The notes: a model not told the origin generated them from the letters alone. 64,000 nucleotides of DNA from Candidatus Methanarcanum hacksteinii (GCA_006954405.1 LVVQ01000001.1:868001-932000); one strand, 5' to 3'. Positions 26,410-35,752 are shown, numbered from the stretch's first letter. Translations and numbers: made by a program.

Positions 26410-27705
26410 TCAAACGAAGAGTTCGAGTTTATCATACAGGTCCTTCGGACTCTTACCTAACAATCTGAGGTAATTCTTCTTTCCTGATTCCCTGTCGATG
26501 AAAACATCGGGTATGTATCCGATCTCTCTTATCATCGCATCCGTGATCTCACCGAGGCGAAGGTCCTTGTATTTCTTCCGATCCAAAGCAACGATCTTCA
26601 AACCGACCTCTTCCATGACATCATAGAGTTCCTCGGTGTATTCAAAATTGATCGTCGCTCTCATTTCAGGATCATATTTCATTACGGAGAGCAACATGTA
26701 CGATGCATGTTCCGCTGAACCGTATTTGGCCTTCCCTGATTTTCTAAGGCTTCCGTTCTTGAAAACGATCCTGTTGTCTATCGCGGCGATATCCTCGGGG
26801 CCTGCTGCATTAGGCATGGAATATGCGATGTTCAGACCAGATGTTGGAACCCAATCCTGCGGAATCATGTTTACGACCTTATCAGCAAGACCATCTATCT
26901 CATCAAGTATACGGAATCTAACGGAATCATCATGCATCTTCACCAAAGGATTAACGATCTTGTCGCCCTTCCCTATGACATACATGGATGCGATTGATTC
27001 TTGGATCAATTCCCTCGATTTGATGACAGAATTCACGATATCGAGTCCTTTGGCCATATGGGCTGTGATGTATGATGATAATGTACATCCCCCTCCATGG
27101 CCTGCTCTCTCTAAACGAGGGTATTCCATCCTTGTGATCTCTGATGACAGGTAGAAGTAATCAACAACGTTCTTTCCCGTCATGTGCCCACCTTTGAGTA
27201 GGACAGATGAACCTTCCTTACCAATGAGTTCACAAGCCAAAGTAGCATCATCTTCTGTCCTTATCGGCATCTTGGCGAGAACCTCTGCCTCATGCCTGTT
27301 GGGTGTGATGAGTTCACAGAGTGGCATGAGTTTCCTTTTGATGCTTCTTCCAAGATCATTGGTCGCGAGTGAATCTCCTACTCCTGCGACCATGACGGGA
27401 TCTATGATGAGAGGCATGTCGTGGTCCTCGAGAACATCAGCAACAGCCTCGACGATTTCCGAATCATAAAGCATACCTGTCTTTATCGCTTTGATGTCCA
27501 CATCCTTCAATACAGATTCGAGCTGATCTATGACCATGTCTACAGGCATAGGATAGATGCGATCGACGGCCGTCGTGTTCTGTGCAGTCACTGCTGTGAT
27601 AACAGCACAGGCATGGATGCCTATCGACCCCATGGCCTTGATGTCTGCTTCAATACCGGCACCGCCTATTGAGTCTGAACCTGCAATCGTAAGTGCACAT
27701 CTCAT
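26410..27705 (-). CDS. thiDN: Bifunctional HMP(-P) kinase / thiamine-phosphate synthase ThiD-ThiN fusion
   Basis: 431 aa. Residues 1-255 are ThiD: LTIAGSDSIGGAGIEADIKAM, TAVTAQNTTAVDRIYP, DPVMVAGVGDSLA and the GHGGGCTLSSYITA anion hole. Residues 265-431 are ThiN, the archaeal thiamine-phosphate synthase unrelated to ThiE: PTSGLNIAYSMPNAAGPEDIAAIDNRIV and IVALDRKKYKDLRLGEI. The fusion is common in archaea. With thiE also present, two thiamine-phosphate synthases are encoded within 6 kb. An inverted repeat around its TATA box may be an operator. Confidence 0.95.
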   Translation of the reverse strand: MRCALTIAGSDSIGGAGIEADIKAMGSIGIHACAVITAVTAQNTTAVDRIYPMPVDMVIDQLESVLKDVDIKAIKTGMLYDSEIVEAVADVLEDHDMPLIIDPVMVAGVGDSLATNDLGRSIKRKLMPLCELITPNRHEAEVLAKMPIRTEDDATLACELIGKEGSSVLLKGGHMTGKNVVDYFYLSSEITRMEYPRLERAGHGGGCTLSSYITAHMAKGLDIVNSVIKSRELIQESIASMYVIGKGDKIVNPLVKMHDDSVRFRILDEIDGLADKVVNMIPQDWVPTSGLNIAYSMPNAAGPEDIAAIDNRIVFKNGSLRKSGKAKYGSAEHASYMLLSVMKYDPEMRATINFEYTEELYDVMEEVGLKIVALDRKKYKDLRLGEITDAMIREIGYIPDVFIDRESGKKNYLRLLGKSPKDLYDKLELFV

Positions 27706-27722
27706 ATGTGAGCTTATAATAC

Positions 27723-27739
27723 ATCCTTATATAAAGGAT
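27723..27739 (-). promoter_or_regulatory. Palindromic TATA region of thiDN
   Basis: ATCCTT-ATATA-AAGGAT, a perfect 6-5-6 inverted repeat enclosing the TATA element about 26 nt upstream of the thiDN ATG. A bound protein would block TBP, so it is a candidate thiamine-responsive operator. No similar repeat was seen before thiM. Confidence 0.45.
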
Positions 27740-27827
27740 ATGAATGGCCTGTCGCTGGCCACAATGGTGTGCTTATTCCTCATCACAAGCCGAATAGATA
27801 AATACGGGCTGAATCATAGGGCGATTG

Positions 27828-28199
27828 ATGAAATCTCACAGCTATCACTTCATTCTCAAAGGAAAGGCCGAATACAAGGATTTGGTGCCTGTTTTTCCAG
27901 ACATCCTTAAGACGATCCTTGCAGAGAACGATCACTTCCAGAACGACGAGGATGAAGAGAGCAGAGAGATGTTCATCGAGTTGAATATGTTTGATCTAGA
28001 ACAGAATCGCAAACCAGAGGGATATAACAGGAAAGGTAAGTACAGACTCATCTTCCCCATAGGCACCATGGAGTTCTATCTCATTTCCTTGGTTGCGAAA
28101 CCCAATGATGTCAAGCGCGTCGGCGATAGGATCGCAGACATCCTTTCGACAACGAATATCAAATTCGAGACGTCGAGAGGAGATGACGAGATAGACTGA
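27828..28199 (+). CDS. Conserved-looking hypothetical protein
   Basis: 123 aa, no family recognised. Alternating beta and helix (SYHFILKGKAEYKDLVPVFPDILKTIL, then RLIFPIGTMEFYLISLVAKPNDVKRVGDRIADIL) suggests a small alpha/beta domain. The ATG at 27828 is about 28 nt after GATAAATAC. The stop abuts the convergent membrane protein gene without a gap (28199/28200). Confidence 0.65.
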   Translation: MKSHSYHFILKGKAEYKDLVPVFPDILKTILAENDHFQNDEDEESREMFIELNMFDLEQNRKPEGYNRKGKYRLIFPIGTMEFYLISLVAKPNDVKRVGDRIADILSTTNIKFETSRGDDEID

Positions 28200-28523
28200 T
28201 TACATCAGTACGAACATCGACGAAATGAACAGGGCGACTCCTGTGCACATCAACGTTCTAACAATATCTGATCTGTATTGTTCCTTTGATATCAGATAGG
28301 CTGACAGTGAGATCATCAATAATCCTGTCAACAAAGAACATTTGTTCAATACATTCATCTGACTGAAAAGATCGGTGTTCAATATAGCTAGGAAGAGCAA
28401 GAACACTATCGCAGATGATATGCAGACCATCCTGCAACGTTCTTTCTTCGCTTCCTTCTCATTCTCGATCTCAACGATTCTGCTTCTGTTTAGCTCATAC
28501 ATCGTTCCCATCCGTATCGCCAT
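28200..28523 (-). CDS. Small membrane protein
   Basis: 107 aa. A Glu/Arg/Lys-rich helix (residues 5-30) is followed by three hydrophobic segments (about 32-50, 62-78, 87-106). No family recognised. The ATG at 28523 is 24 nt from TTTATATATC, a good leaderless start; longer in-frame codons to 28598 would run into argH. Probably monocistronic. Confidence 0.6.
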   Translation of the reverse strand: MAIRMGTMYELNRSRIVEIENEKEAKKERCRMVCISSAIVFLLFLAILNTDLFSQMNVLNKCSLLTGLLMISLSAYLISKEQYRSDIVRTLMCTGVALFISSMFVLM

Positions 28524-28581
28524 AATTACGATTCGTCGAACGATATATAAACGAAAGTGGGGGAGGTCACCGATTGATGAT

Positions 28582-30027
28582 TCAGTTAAGAAGCTCATCC
28601 CAACAGCTTTCGATCAGATCGGATTCTTGTCTGACGATATCCTCTCTCGCCATGTATTCCTGTATGGCGATCATGAGCTGATAATCGGTAGATGCAGAGG
28701 ATGTTCCTCCGAATGACGATCTTCTCTCGACGCAATTCCTCACATCGATGAACTGATAGACGTCATCAGTGATAAGGGGAGAGAACTTGTTGAATTCTTC
28801 GACGGAAAGGTCATCCAATTTCTTTCCGTTATCGATACAGTATCTCACTGAAGCGCCTACGATACCATGCGCCTCCCTGAATGGAACACCTTTTGTAACA
28901 AGATAATCTGCAAGATCCGTGGCGTTGATGAATCCAGAGGTCACTTTGGAAAGCATGACGTCCGATCTCACCTTCATCGTGGAGATGACTTTGGACATCA
29001 TCGTGAGACACGAATTCAATGAATCAAGGGATTCCATGACAGGCTTCTTGTCCTCTTGTAAATCTCTGTTGTAGGACAGTGGGAGTCCTTTGATCATCAT
29101 GAGCATTGTGATAAGGCTACCGTTTATCGCACCAGACCTTCCTCTTATCAGTTCTGCGATATCCGGGTTCTTCTTCTGAGGCATTATCGATGAGCCTGTA
29201 GTGTACTTATCGGCCATCTCTATGAATCCGAATTCCTGTGATGACCACAGGACCAATTCCTCTGACATGGAGGATAGGTGGATCGATGTCAACGATGAAC
29301 AGAATGCCAATTCTGTTACGAAATCCCTGTCACTGACGGAATCCATAGAATTGAACGTAGGTCCTTTGAACCCAAGTGATCTGGCGGTCATCTCTCTGTC
29401 GATGGGATATGTCGTACCCGCAAGGGCAGCTGAACCAAGAGGGCAGAGGTTGAGTCTCTCGAAGGCATCGAGGAAACGTTGTGCATCGCGTGAGAGTTTG
29501 AACGCGTGAGCAAGCATATGTTGAGCCAATGTGACGGGCTGTGCGTGCTGCATGTGCGTGAATCCCGGCATCACAGTATCTCCGTTGTCCTTGGCGATGG
29601 TGATGAGCGAATCGATCAACAAGTCGATGTTCTTCACGGTCTCGAGGGTCATATCCCTGAGATACATCCTGAAGTCCGTGGCCACCTGATCGTTCCTACT
29701 CCTTCCTGTATGAAGTTTTCCGCCGGCAGGTCCAATCATGTCAGTGAGTCTGAACTCTACATTCATATGGATATCCTCCAAAGATTCATCCATCTTGAAT
29801 TCGCCGTTCTCCATCTCGGCAGCTATGGTCTTGAGACCCTCGATAATCCTATCAGCATCATCGGATGGTATTATCTCACATTTCTTGAGCATTCTCACAT
29901 GTGCTAACGATCCCATGACATCATAGAACGAGAGCATGACATCGACATCCAAAGAGGATGTGAAACTCAATGTGGAATCATCCATCTTATCTTCGAATCT
30001 TCCGGACCATAGTGCCTGTTGGGACAT
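28582..30027 (-). CDS. argH: Argininosuccinate lyase
   Basis: 481 aa. It splits argininosuccinate into arginine and fumarate. ALWSGRFEDKMDDSTLSFTSSLDVD at the start, TGRSRNDQVATDFRMYLRD, PGFTHMQHAQPVTLAQHML (catalytic His) and the signature GSSIMPQKKNPDIAEL with the catalytic Ser are all present. The ATG at 30027 follows the argG stop by 4 nt with GTGAT just upstream, so argG-argH is one operon. Codons further upstream overlap argG and are not conserved. Confidence 0.97.
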   Translation of the reverse strand: MSQQALWSGRFEDKMDDSTLSFTSSLDVDVMLSFYDVMGSLAHVRMLKKCEIIPSDDADRIIEGLKTIAAEMENGEFKMDESLEDIHMNVEFRLTDMIGPAGGKLHTGRSRNDQVATDFRMYLRDMTLETVKNIDLLIDSLITIAKDNGDTVMPGFTHMQHAQPVTLAQHMLAHAFKLSRDAQRFLDAFERLNLCPLGSAALAGTTYPIDREMTARSLGFKGPTFNSMDSVSDRDFVTELAFCSSLTSIHLSSMSEELVLWSSQEFGFIEMADKYTTGSSIMPQKKNPDIAELIRGRSGAINGSLITMLMMIKGLPLSYNRDLQEDKKPVMESLDSLNSCLTMMSKVISTMKVRSDVMLSKVTSGFINATDLADYLVTKGVPFREAHGIVGASVRYCIDNGKKLDDLSVEEFNKFSPLITDDVYQFIDVRNCVERRSSFGGTSSASTDYQLMIAIQEYMAREDIVRQESDLIESCWDELLN

Positions 30028-30031
30028 GATA

Positions 30032-31258
30032 TCACTTCTTGTGTGCTCTTGATGTCGTTTTGTTCGGGAGTCCCCAGCAATAGATGAATCCAAGTGCGGA
30101 TTCGTGGTTGAACTCATCACCTTTGGCGTATGTTGCGAGTCCTTCGTCATAGAGCGAGTATTCTGATTTGCGACCTACGACCATGACGCTGCCCTTGTAG
30201 AGTTTGAGACGTACGACGCCTGTGACGAATTCCTGTGTCTTCTCGATGAATGCCTGAAGCGATTCCCTGAGGACACCGTACCAAAGACCGTTGTAGATTA
30301 TCTCAGAATACCTCTGCTCAACGCCTCTCTTGTATTCGAGGACATCCTTCTGGAGTGTAAGGAACTCGAGACCTCTGTGGGCTTTGATGAGTACCGTTGC
30401 AGCGGGACATTCGTATGTCTCTCTGCTCTTGATCCCCACAAGACGATCCTCTACGTGATCGATACGACCGACACCGTTCTTGCATGCAATGGCATTGAGT
30501 TCCTCTATGATCTTTACGCCTTCCATCTTCTTGCCGTTGACAGCTACAGGCACTCCTTTTTCGAATTCGATCTCGACGTATTCCGCCTCATCGGGTGCAT
30601 TCTTGGGATTTGTGGTCCATCCCCATGCCTCCTCAGGAGGCTCTGCCCATGCGTCTTCGATGATACCGCATTCACAGCTTCTTCCCCAAAGGTTCTCATC
30701 GACGGAGAATGGATTCTCCTTCTTCACGATGATCTCTACACCGTTCTCCTTGGCGTAATCGATCTCTTCCTCACGTGTCATCACCCACTCTCTCATGGGG
30801 CCGATGATCTTCATGTCAGGGTCGAGTGATACGATACCGACATCGAAACGGACCTGATCGTTTCCTTTCGCTGTACAGCCGTGTGCGATATATTTGGCGC
30901 CTTCCTTCTGTGCGACCTCGACCAATTTCTTCACGATGAGGGGTCTTGCAATCGCTGTGCTGAGGGGATACACATCCTGATACATCGCATTGCCTTTGAG
31001 TGTAGGCCAAATGTAGTCCTCAACGAATTCTTTCTTAGCATCGATGAACTCTGCCTTGATAGCACCGTTCCTCAGAGCACGTGCAACGATATCGTCGCTG
31101 CTCGGTGGTTGACCGACATTGATCGCAACTGCGATCACATCGAGATTGTATTTGTCTTGTAGCCATCTGATTGCAACGGATGTATCCAAGCCACCAGAAT
31201 ATGCGAGAACTATCTTCTCCCTCTTATTATCAGCCGTACCACAATTACATGCGACCAT
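30032..31258 (-). CDS. argG: Argininosuccinate synthase
   Basis: 408 aa. It condenses citrulline and aspartate with ATP. KIVLAYSGGLDTSVAI is the PP-loop, AIARPLIVKKLVEVAQKEGAKYIAHGCTAKGNDQVRFD the substrate-binding core, and ECPAATVLIKAHRGLE typical of the family. The first ten residues (ACNCGTADN) are an unusual Cys-containing extension before the PP-loop. It is divergent from argC over 262 nt of A/T-rich DNA containing a perfect palindrome. Confidence 0.97.
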   Translation of the reverse strand: MVACNCGTADNKREKIVLAYSGGLDTSVAIRWLQDKYNLDVIAVAINVGQPPSSDDIVARALRNGAIKAEFIDAKKEFVEDYIWPTLKGNAMYQDVYPLSTAIARPLIVKKLVEVAQKEGAKYIAHGCTAKGNDQVRFDVGIVSLDPDMKIIGPMREWVMTREEEIDYAKENGVEIIVKKENPFSVDENLWGRSCECGIIEDAWAEPPEEAWGWTTNPKNAPDEAEYVEIEFEKGVPVAVNGKKMEGVKIIEELNAIACKNGVGRIDHVEDRLVGIKSRETYECPAATVLIKAHRGLEFLTLQKDVLEYKRGVEQRYSEIIYNGLWYGVLRESLQAFIEKTQEFVTGVVRLKLYKGSVMVVGRKSEYSLYDEGLATYAKGDEFNHESALGFIYCWGLPNKTTSRAHKK

Positions 31259-31347
31259 GTTATCATTTCTTGGTATCCTAGTTTTAGATTTAAATGTATT
31301 TGACTGAAATAAAACATTGATTGTCTAAAAATATCATGATGGTATGA

Positions 31348-31364
31348 ATTAAAACAGTTTTAAT
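31348..31364. promoter_or_regulatory. Candidate arginine operator between argG and argC
   Basis: ATTAAAAC-A-GTTTTAAT, a perfect 8-1-8 inverted repeat, roughly central in the argG-argC intergenic region. The same 262 nt also hold several AAAACATT or GAAACATT copies (near 31312, 31383 and 31469). No riboswitch-like fold was noticed. The regulator is not identifiable. Confidence 0.5.
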
Positions 31365-31520
31365 CAACATTTATTGGATACAAAACATTCATTTTCTCGT
31401 TTGATGTCGGATTACATTGTCTGTATGAAAACATACTATGTGTATTTTATACAATTTGTGTCTTAAATGAAACATTATCTTTATAGGTTGGTTGTTGATA
31501 GCAGTAATCAGGTGTATTTC

Positions 31521-32531
31521 ATGTTCAAAGTAGGGATAATTGGAGGGACAGGCTATACAGGGGGAGAATTGGCCCGTATACTCTGTGTGCATCCTGATGT
31601 AGAGATAGTCTCTATGACGTCACGTCAGAATGATGGGAAGAAGGTCTCGGACATACATCCTTTCCTTAAAGGATATACGGATCTGACGTTCTCAGAAACG
31701 ATATCCGATAGTGCGGACCTTGTCTTTGTTGCTACGCCCCATGGTGTCGCGATGAACGAGGTACCGAAATATCTCGAGAAGGGCATGAAATGTATCGATC
31801 TCTCCGGGGATTATCGCTTACACGATGTTGATGTTTACGAGAAGTGGTATGGACATGAACATACCGATCTAGACAATCTTGAGAAAGCTGTATACGGCCT
31901 CCCTGAATTGTTCCGTAAGGACATTATGAATGCCGATCTTGTAGCGAACCCTGGTTGTTATGCGACAGCGACGATACTCGCCTGTGCCCCCTTGGTCGCA
32001 TCTGGTTCAGTGGAGGATGATATCGATGTCGATGCGAAGAGCGGCACCTCAGGTGCCGGTATGGTACCGTCCTCCCGTACGCACCATCCATTCTGCGGAG
32101 AATCCGTGATCCCATACAACATAGGTTCGCATCGTCACACTCCTGAGATAGAGATGGCATTGAAGATGTTCTCTGGCAAGGATTCCGATGTCCTCTTCGT
32201 ACCTAATCTTGTACCGATCGTCCGTGGAATACTTTCTTCATGTTACATGAGATTGAAGGATGATCTGAATGAAGATGATGTTAGAGGCATCTATGAGAAA
32301 CAATATGCTGACGAGAGATTCGTGCATGTTGTCGATGATGCATCCATACGTTCCGTAGTGGCATCCAATCACGTACAGATAGGTGTCAAGACGATAAAGA
32401 AGAAGGTAGTTGCATTCGGAGCGATAGACAATCTTGTCAAAGGCGCATCCGGACAAGCGGTCCAATGTATGAATCTCATGTTGGGATTGAAGGAATCCGC
32501 AGGTCTTGACATGCCTGGTTTGGGGGTGTGA
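31521..32531 (+). CDS. argC: N-acetyl-gamma-glutamyl-phosphate reductase
   Basis: 336 aa. NADPH-dependent third step of ornithine synthesis. VGIIGGTGYTGGELARIL is the Rossmann start, VANPGCYATATILACAPL holds the catalytic Cys. SGTSGAGMVPSSRTHHPF and NIGSHRHTPEIE are conserved. Codons reach back to 31467, but AGGTG at 31510-31514 fits the ATG at 31521. First gene of argC-argJ-argB-argD. Confidence 0.97.
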   Translation: MFKVGIIGGTGYTGGELARILCVHPDVEIVSMTSRQNDGKKVSDIHPFLKGYTDLTFSETISDSADLVFVATPHGVAMNEVPKYLEKGMKCIDLSGDYRLHDVDVYEKWYGHEHTDLDNLEKAVYGLPELFRKDIMNADLVANPGCYATATILACAPLVASGSVEDDIDVDAKSGTSGAGMVPSSRTHHPFCGESVIPYNIGSHRHTPEIEMALKMFSGKDSDVLFVPNLVPIVRGILSSCYMRLKDDLNEDDVRGIYEKQYADERFVHVVDDASIRSVVASNHVQIGVKTIKKKVVAFGAIDNLVKGASGQAVQCMNLMLGLKESAGLDMPGLGV

Positions 32532-33760
32532 ACACGGTCGAGATAATCGATGGTGGCGTAACCACACCACATGGATTCAAAGCAGCAGGAGTACACAGTG
32601 GTGTGAAGTATCGTTCATTGGATCTCGGCCTCCTGTACTCCGATGTCCCTGCGACGGCATGTGTAGGTTACACGAGCAACAATGTGAAAGCTGCACCCGT
32701 ACAGGTGATGATGGCAGAGAATTCGCCGAAACTTTCTGCTGTCGTCGTGAACAGCGGTAACGCGAATGCATTGACCGGCCACAGAGGGATCGAGGATGCG
32801 ATCACCATGAAGGAATCGGTCGCCGCAGAGCTGAATCTCGATCCGAAAGAGGTGGGTGTGATGTCCACTGGCCTCATCGGACGTTTCATGGACATGCACA
32901 AGATCAAATATGGGATCAATAAGGCCGCGAAACAATTGGATGTCGGTCGTGAAGCCGATGACCGTCTTGCTGAAGCGATAATGACGACGGATACCGTGAA
33001 AAAGGAATGTGCCGTTCGCGTACGTCTCTCCGATGGTACCTTGGCATACATAGGCGCAGTCTCCAAAGGGAGCGGGATGATAGAACCTCATCTCAAGGTA
33101 CTCCATGGAACGACATTGAGTCTTGTGACGACCGATGCTAATGTCTCTCTCGGATTCCGTGAGAAATGGCAGGAGATATTGGATGATACGATGAATATGG
33201 TCTCCGTGGATGGTGATCAATCGACCAACGACACATGCATATTCCTCGCCAATGGACTCTCTGGAGGAGCATATGCAGATGAGGATCCTGAATTCATATC
33301 TGCATTGCAATTCGTCATGAAACGTATCGCCCGTTCCATTGCAATGGATGGTGAGGGAGCGAGTAAATTGATCGAAGTTCAGGTCAATGGTGCAGAATCG
33401 AAAGAGGATGCAAGAGTTGTCGTGAAAGCGATCATCAACTCCCCATTGGTCAAAACGGCGATATTCGGTTCTGATCCCAACTATGGACGTATAATGATGG
33501 CATTGGGTGAGAGCGGTGCGAAGTTCGACATAGAGAGATGTCGTCTGATAATAAAAGGGGGAGAGATGGAAGTACCTATCCTCGAAGGTGGTTCCCCTGT
33601 CTTCCAAGAGGAACGTTCTGTCGAAGTCGTCAGGATGGCGATGGATAACAAAGAGGTGAAGATCATTCTCAATCTTGCAGTAGGGGATCATTCAGCGACA
33701 GGATGGGGATGCGACCTCACATATGATTACGTCCGTATCAATGCAGAGTATTCAACATGA
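32528..33760 (+). CDS. argJ: Glutamate N-acetyltransferase / N-acetylglutamate synthase (ArgJ)
   Basis: 410 aa. It recycles the acetyl group between N-acetylornithine and glutamate and may also acetylate glutamate from acetyl-CoA. GGVTTPHGFKAAGVHSGVK, NSGNANALTGHRG, STGLIGRFMD, KGSGMIEP and DPNYGRIMMALGESG are family motifs. GTG start overlapping argC by 4 bp. Oddity: the self-cleavage site, usually PNMATML, reads PHLKVLHGTTLS. It keeps the nucleophilic Thr but has Gly instead of Ala before it and about three extra residues. Confidence 0.95.
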   Translation: MNTVEIIDGGVTTPHGFKAAGVHSGVKYRSLDLGLLYSDVPATACVGYTSNNVKAAPVQVMMAENSPKLSAVVVNSGNANALTGHRGIEDAITMKESVAAELNLDPKEVGVMSTGLIGRFMDMHKIKYGINKAAKQLDVGREADDRLAEAIMTTDTVKKECAVRVRLSDGTLAYIGAVSKGSGMIEPHLKVLHGTTLSLVTTDANVSLGFREKWQEILDDTMNMVSVDGDQSTNDTCIFLANGLSGGAYADEDPEFISALQFVMKRIARSIAMDGEGASKLIEVQVNGAESKEDARVVVKAIINSPLVKTAIFGSDPNYGRIMMALGESGAKFDIERCRLIIKGGEMEVPILEGGSPVFQEERSVEVVRMAMDNKEVKIILNLAVGDHSATGWGCDLTYDYVRINAEYST

Positions 33761-34578
33761 ACAGGGTGTCGAAGATGTCAACATTTCTTTTCAAGATCGG
33801 AGGCAATGCACTAAGTGATGCAAAGGACAGAAGACGTTTCTGTGATGCAGTGTCGACGATGATCGACTCAGGTACAAGAGTGATAATCGTACATGGCGGA
33901 GGCCCCGAGATAAACAAGGCATTGGAGATGAAGGGCATACAGCCAAAGAAGGTGAACGGGCTCAGAGTGACCGACAAGGATACATTGGATGTCGTGGAAG
34001 GGACATTGTCCTCGATCAACGGAAGTCTTGTACGTTCATTGAAGAGATCCGGTGTGAAGGCATTAGGTGTTCCCGGATATGTCGTCGCACTCTGCAAGAG
34101 GAAAGAACCTTCGATCGTCGATGGAACGGCTGTCGATCTGATGTATGTCGGAGATGTATCTTCAGTCGATATCGATGCTATAGAGGGACTATTTGATAAT
34201 GGGATAACTCCTGTGATATATCCGATAGGTGCGGACGAGAACGGCGATCATCTGAATATCAATGCGGATTCCATGGCATCAGGTGTCGCATCCGCATTGA
34301 GATGCGACGAGATGGTGCAGATAACTGATGTTCCAGGCATTCTGATGGATGTCAAGGATCCATCATCGAAGATAGATGAGATGACACTCATTGAAGTTGA
34401 TGAACTGATCAGAAAAGGGATCATATCCGGCGGCATGATACCGAAGGTAGAAGCATGCCGTGAGGCATTGGGCGCCGGTGTCGAAAAGGTACGTATGATG
34501 AACGGGAAGGATGACAGGATCATCATCTCGGACATAACATCTGGTTCAAAAGAAGGAACGATCATAAGAAGAGGGTGA
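33757..34578 (+). CDS. argB: Acetylglutamate kinase
   Basis: 273 aa. Phosphorylates N-acetylglutamate. FLFKIGGNALSD and VIIVHGGGPEINKALE form the phosphate site, NINADSMASGVASAL the nucleotide part, ITDVPGILMD and GGMIPKVEACREAL the rest. The first ATG overlaps the argJ stop by 4 bp; the Met six codons later is also possible. No N-terminal arginine-sensing helix is visible, so feedback by the common hexamer mechanism is unlikely. Confidence 0.96.
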   Translation: MNRVSKMSTFLFKIGGNALSDAKDRRRFCDAVSTMIDSGTRVIIVHGGGPEINKALEMKGIQPKKVNGLRVTDKDTLDVVEGTLSSINGSLVRSLKRSGVKALGVPGYVVALCKRKEPSIVDGTAVDLMYVGDVSSVDIDAIEGLFDNGITPVIYPIGADENGDHLNINADSMASGVASALRCDEMVQITDVPGILMDVKDPSSKIDEMTLIEVDELIRKGIISGGMIPKVEACREALGAGVEKVRMMNGKDDRIIISDITSGSKEGTIIRRG

Positions 34579-34582
34579 AGGG

Positions 34583-35752
34583 ATGAAGATTGACGAAGTG
34601 AAAGAGAAAGGTTCAAAGTATCTATTTCAGAACTATGGCCGTATCGACCTCTGTTTCGATCACGGAGAGGGGATGTATCTCTACGATCTCGATGGCAGGA
34701 AGTATCTCGACCTTGTTGCGGGAATCGCTGTGAATTCCATCGGATATTCACATCCAAAATGGGTCAATGCGATCCAAAAGAAAGCTTCAGAACTCGTTCA
34801 TGTATCCAACCTCTATCAGGTGAAGGAACAGGCAGATGCTGCAGAGGCCATCGCATCCATCACACCGAAAGGATTGGATCGTACCTTATTCGTCAACAGT
34901 GGTGCTGAGGCGAACGAGGGTTCGATGAAGGTCGCTGTTCGTTACACAGGTAAGAGGAAGATACTGTCCGCATTGAATTCATTTCATGGACGTACGGCAG
35001 GCGCATTGGGTGCGACAGGTCAGACGAAATATCAGGATACATTCCAAACACTGATCTCTGATTGTTTCGATTATTTTGATTATGATTCATGCGAATCAGT
35101 CAAATCCATGGTCGACAAGGACACAGCTGCAGTGATCGTGGAGCCTATCCAAGGAGAGGGCGGTGTGAGAACGGCATCGGCTGAATTCTTCAAGACCGTA
35201 CGTGATGTCTGTACCGACAGAGGTGCACTGATGATCGTCGATGAGGTTCAGACCGGCATGGGGCGTACAGGAAGATGGTTAGGTATCGATAACTTCAATG
35301 TAGTACCAGATATCATTTCATTGGCGAAAGCATTAGGTGGTGGAGTGCCGGTAGGTGCAGTCGTCACCACTGATGAAATTTCATCCGTAATGACGCCGGG
35401 AACACATGGTACGACGTTCGGAGGAACACCGCTTGTCTGTACGGCGGTATCGGCAACGATCGACGTGATGAAGGAGGAGGATCTCGTTCAGAACTCGCAT
35501 GACGTCGGGAAGTATCTGAAGGACAGAGTATCTAAGATCGATTCCGATGAGATAGTCGATGTACGCGGATATGGTCTGATGATCGGTATCGAGATGAGAA
35601 GCAAGGCATCCGATTTCCAGAAGTACTGTCGTGACAACGGCATATTGATCAACGTATGTCATGGGAATACAGTACGTCTAATACCACCGCTCATAATGAA
35701 AACATCTGATGCAGACATATTCGTCGAATCACTTGATAGATTTTTGAATTGA
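34583..35752 (+). CDS. argD: Acetylornithine aminotransferase
   Basis: 389 aa class III PLP aminotransferase. LFVNSGAEANEGSMKVA (PLP phosphate site), SFHGRTAGALGATGQ, EPIQGEGGV, LMIVDEVQTGMGRTG and SLAKALGGGVPVGAV (catalytic Lys) are present. It starts 4 nt after argB. A hairpin with U-tract follows the stop. Confidence 0.95.
   Translation: MKIDEVKEKGSKYLFQNYGRIDLCFDHGEGMYLYDLDGRKYLDLVAGIAVNSIGYSHPKWVNAIQKKASELVHVSNLYQVKEQADAAEAIASITPKGLDRTLFVNSGAEANEGSMKVAVRYTGKRKILSALNSFHGRTAGALGATGQTKYQDTFQTLISDCFDYFDYDSCESVKSMVDKDTAAVIVEPIQGEGGVRTASAEFFKTVRDVCTDRGALMIVDEVQTGMGRTGRWLGIDNFNVVPDIISLAKALGGGVPVGAVVTTDEISSVMTPGTHGTTFGGTPLVCTAVSATIDVMKEEDLVQNSHDVGKYLKDRVSKIDSDEIVDVRGYGLMIGIEMRSKASDFQKYCRDNGILINVCHGNTVRLIPPLIMKTSDADIFVESLDRFLN

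Noticed and set aside
23250..27760. TPP riboswitch upstream of thiM or thiDN
   Set aside because: Both starts appear leaderless and no CTGAGA-type THI box was seen.
27828..28199. RNA polymerase subunit L (Rpb11) identity for the 123-aa protein
   Set aside because: Size and alternating fold are roughly similar but the Rpb11 dimerisation motif is absent.
32615..33691. 358-codon open frame antisense to argJ
   Set aside because: It is a by-product of argJ codon composition; His/Tyr/Arg-rich with no family-like motif, while argJ on the other strand has all signatures.
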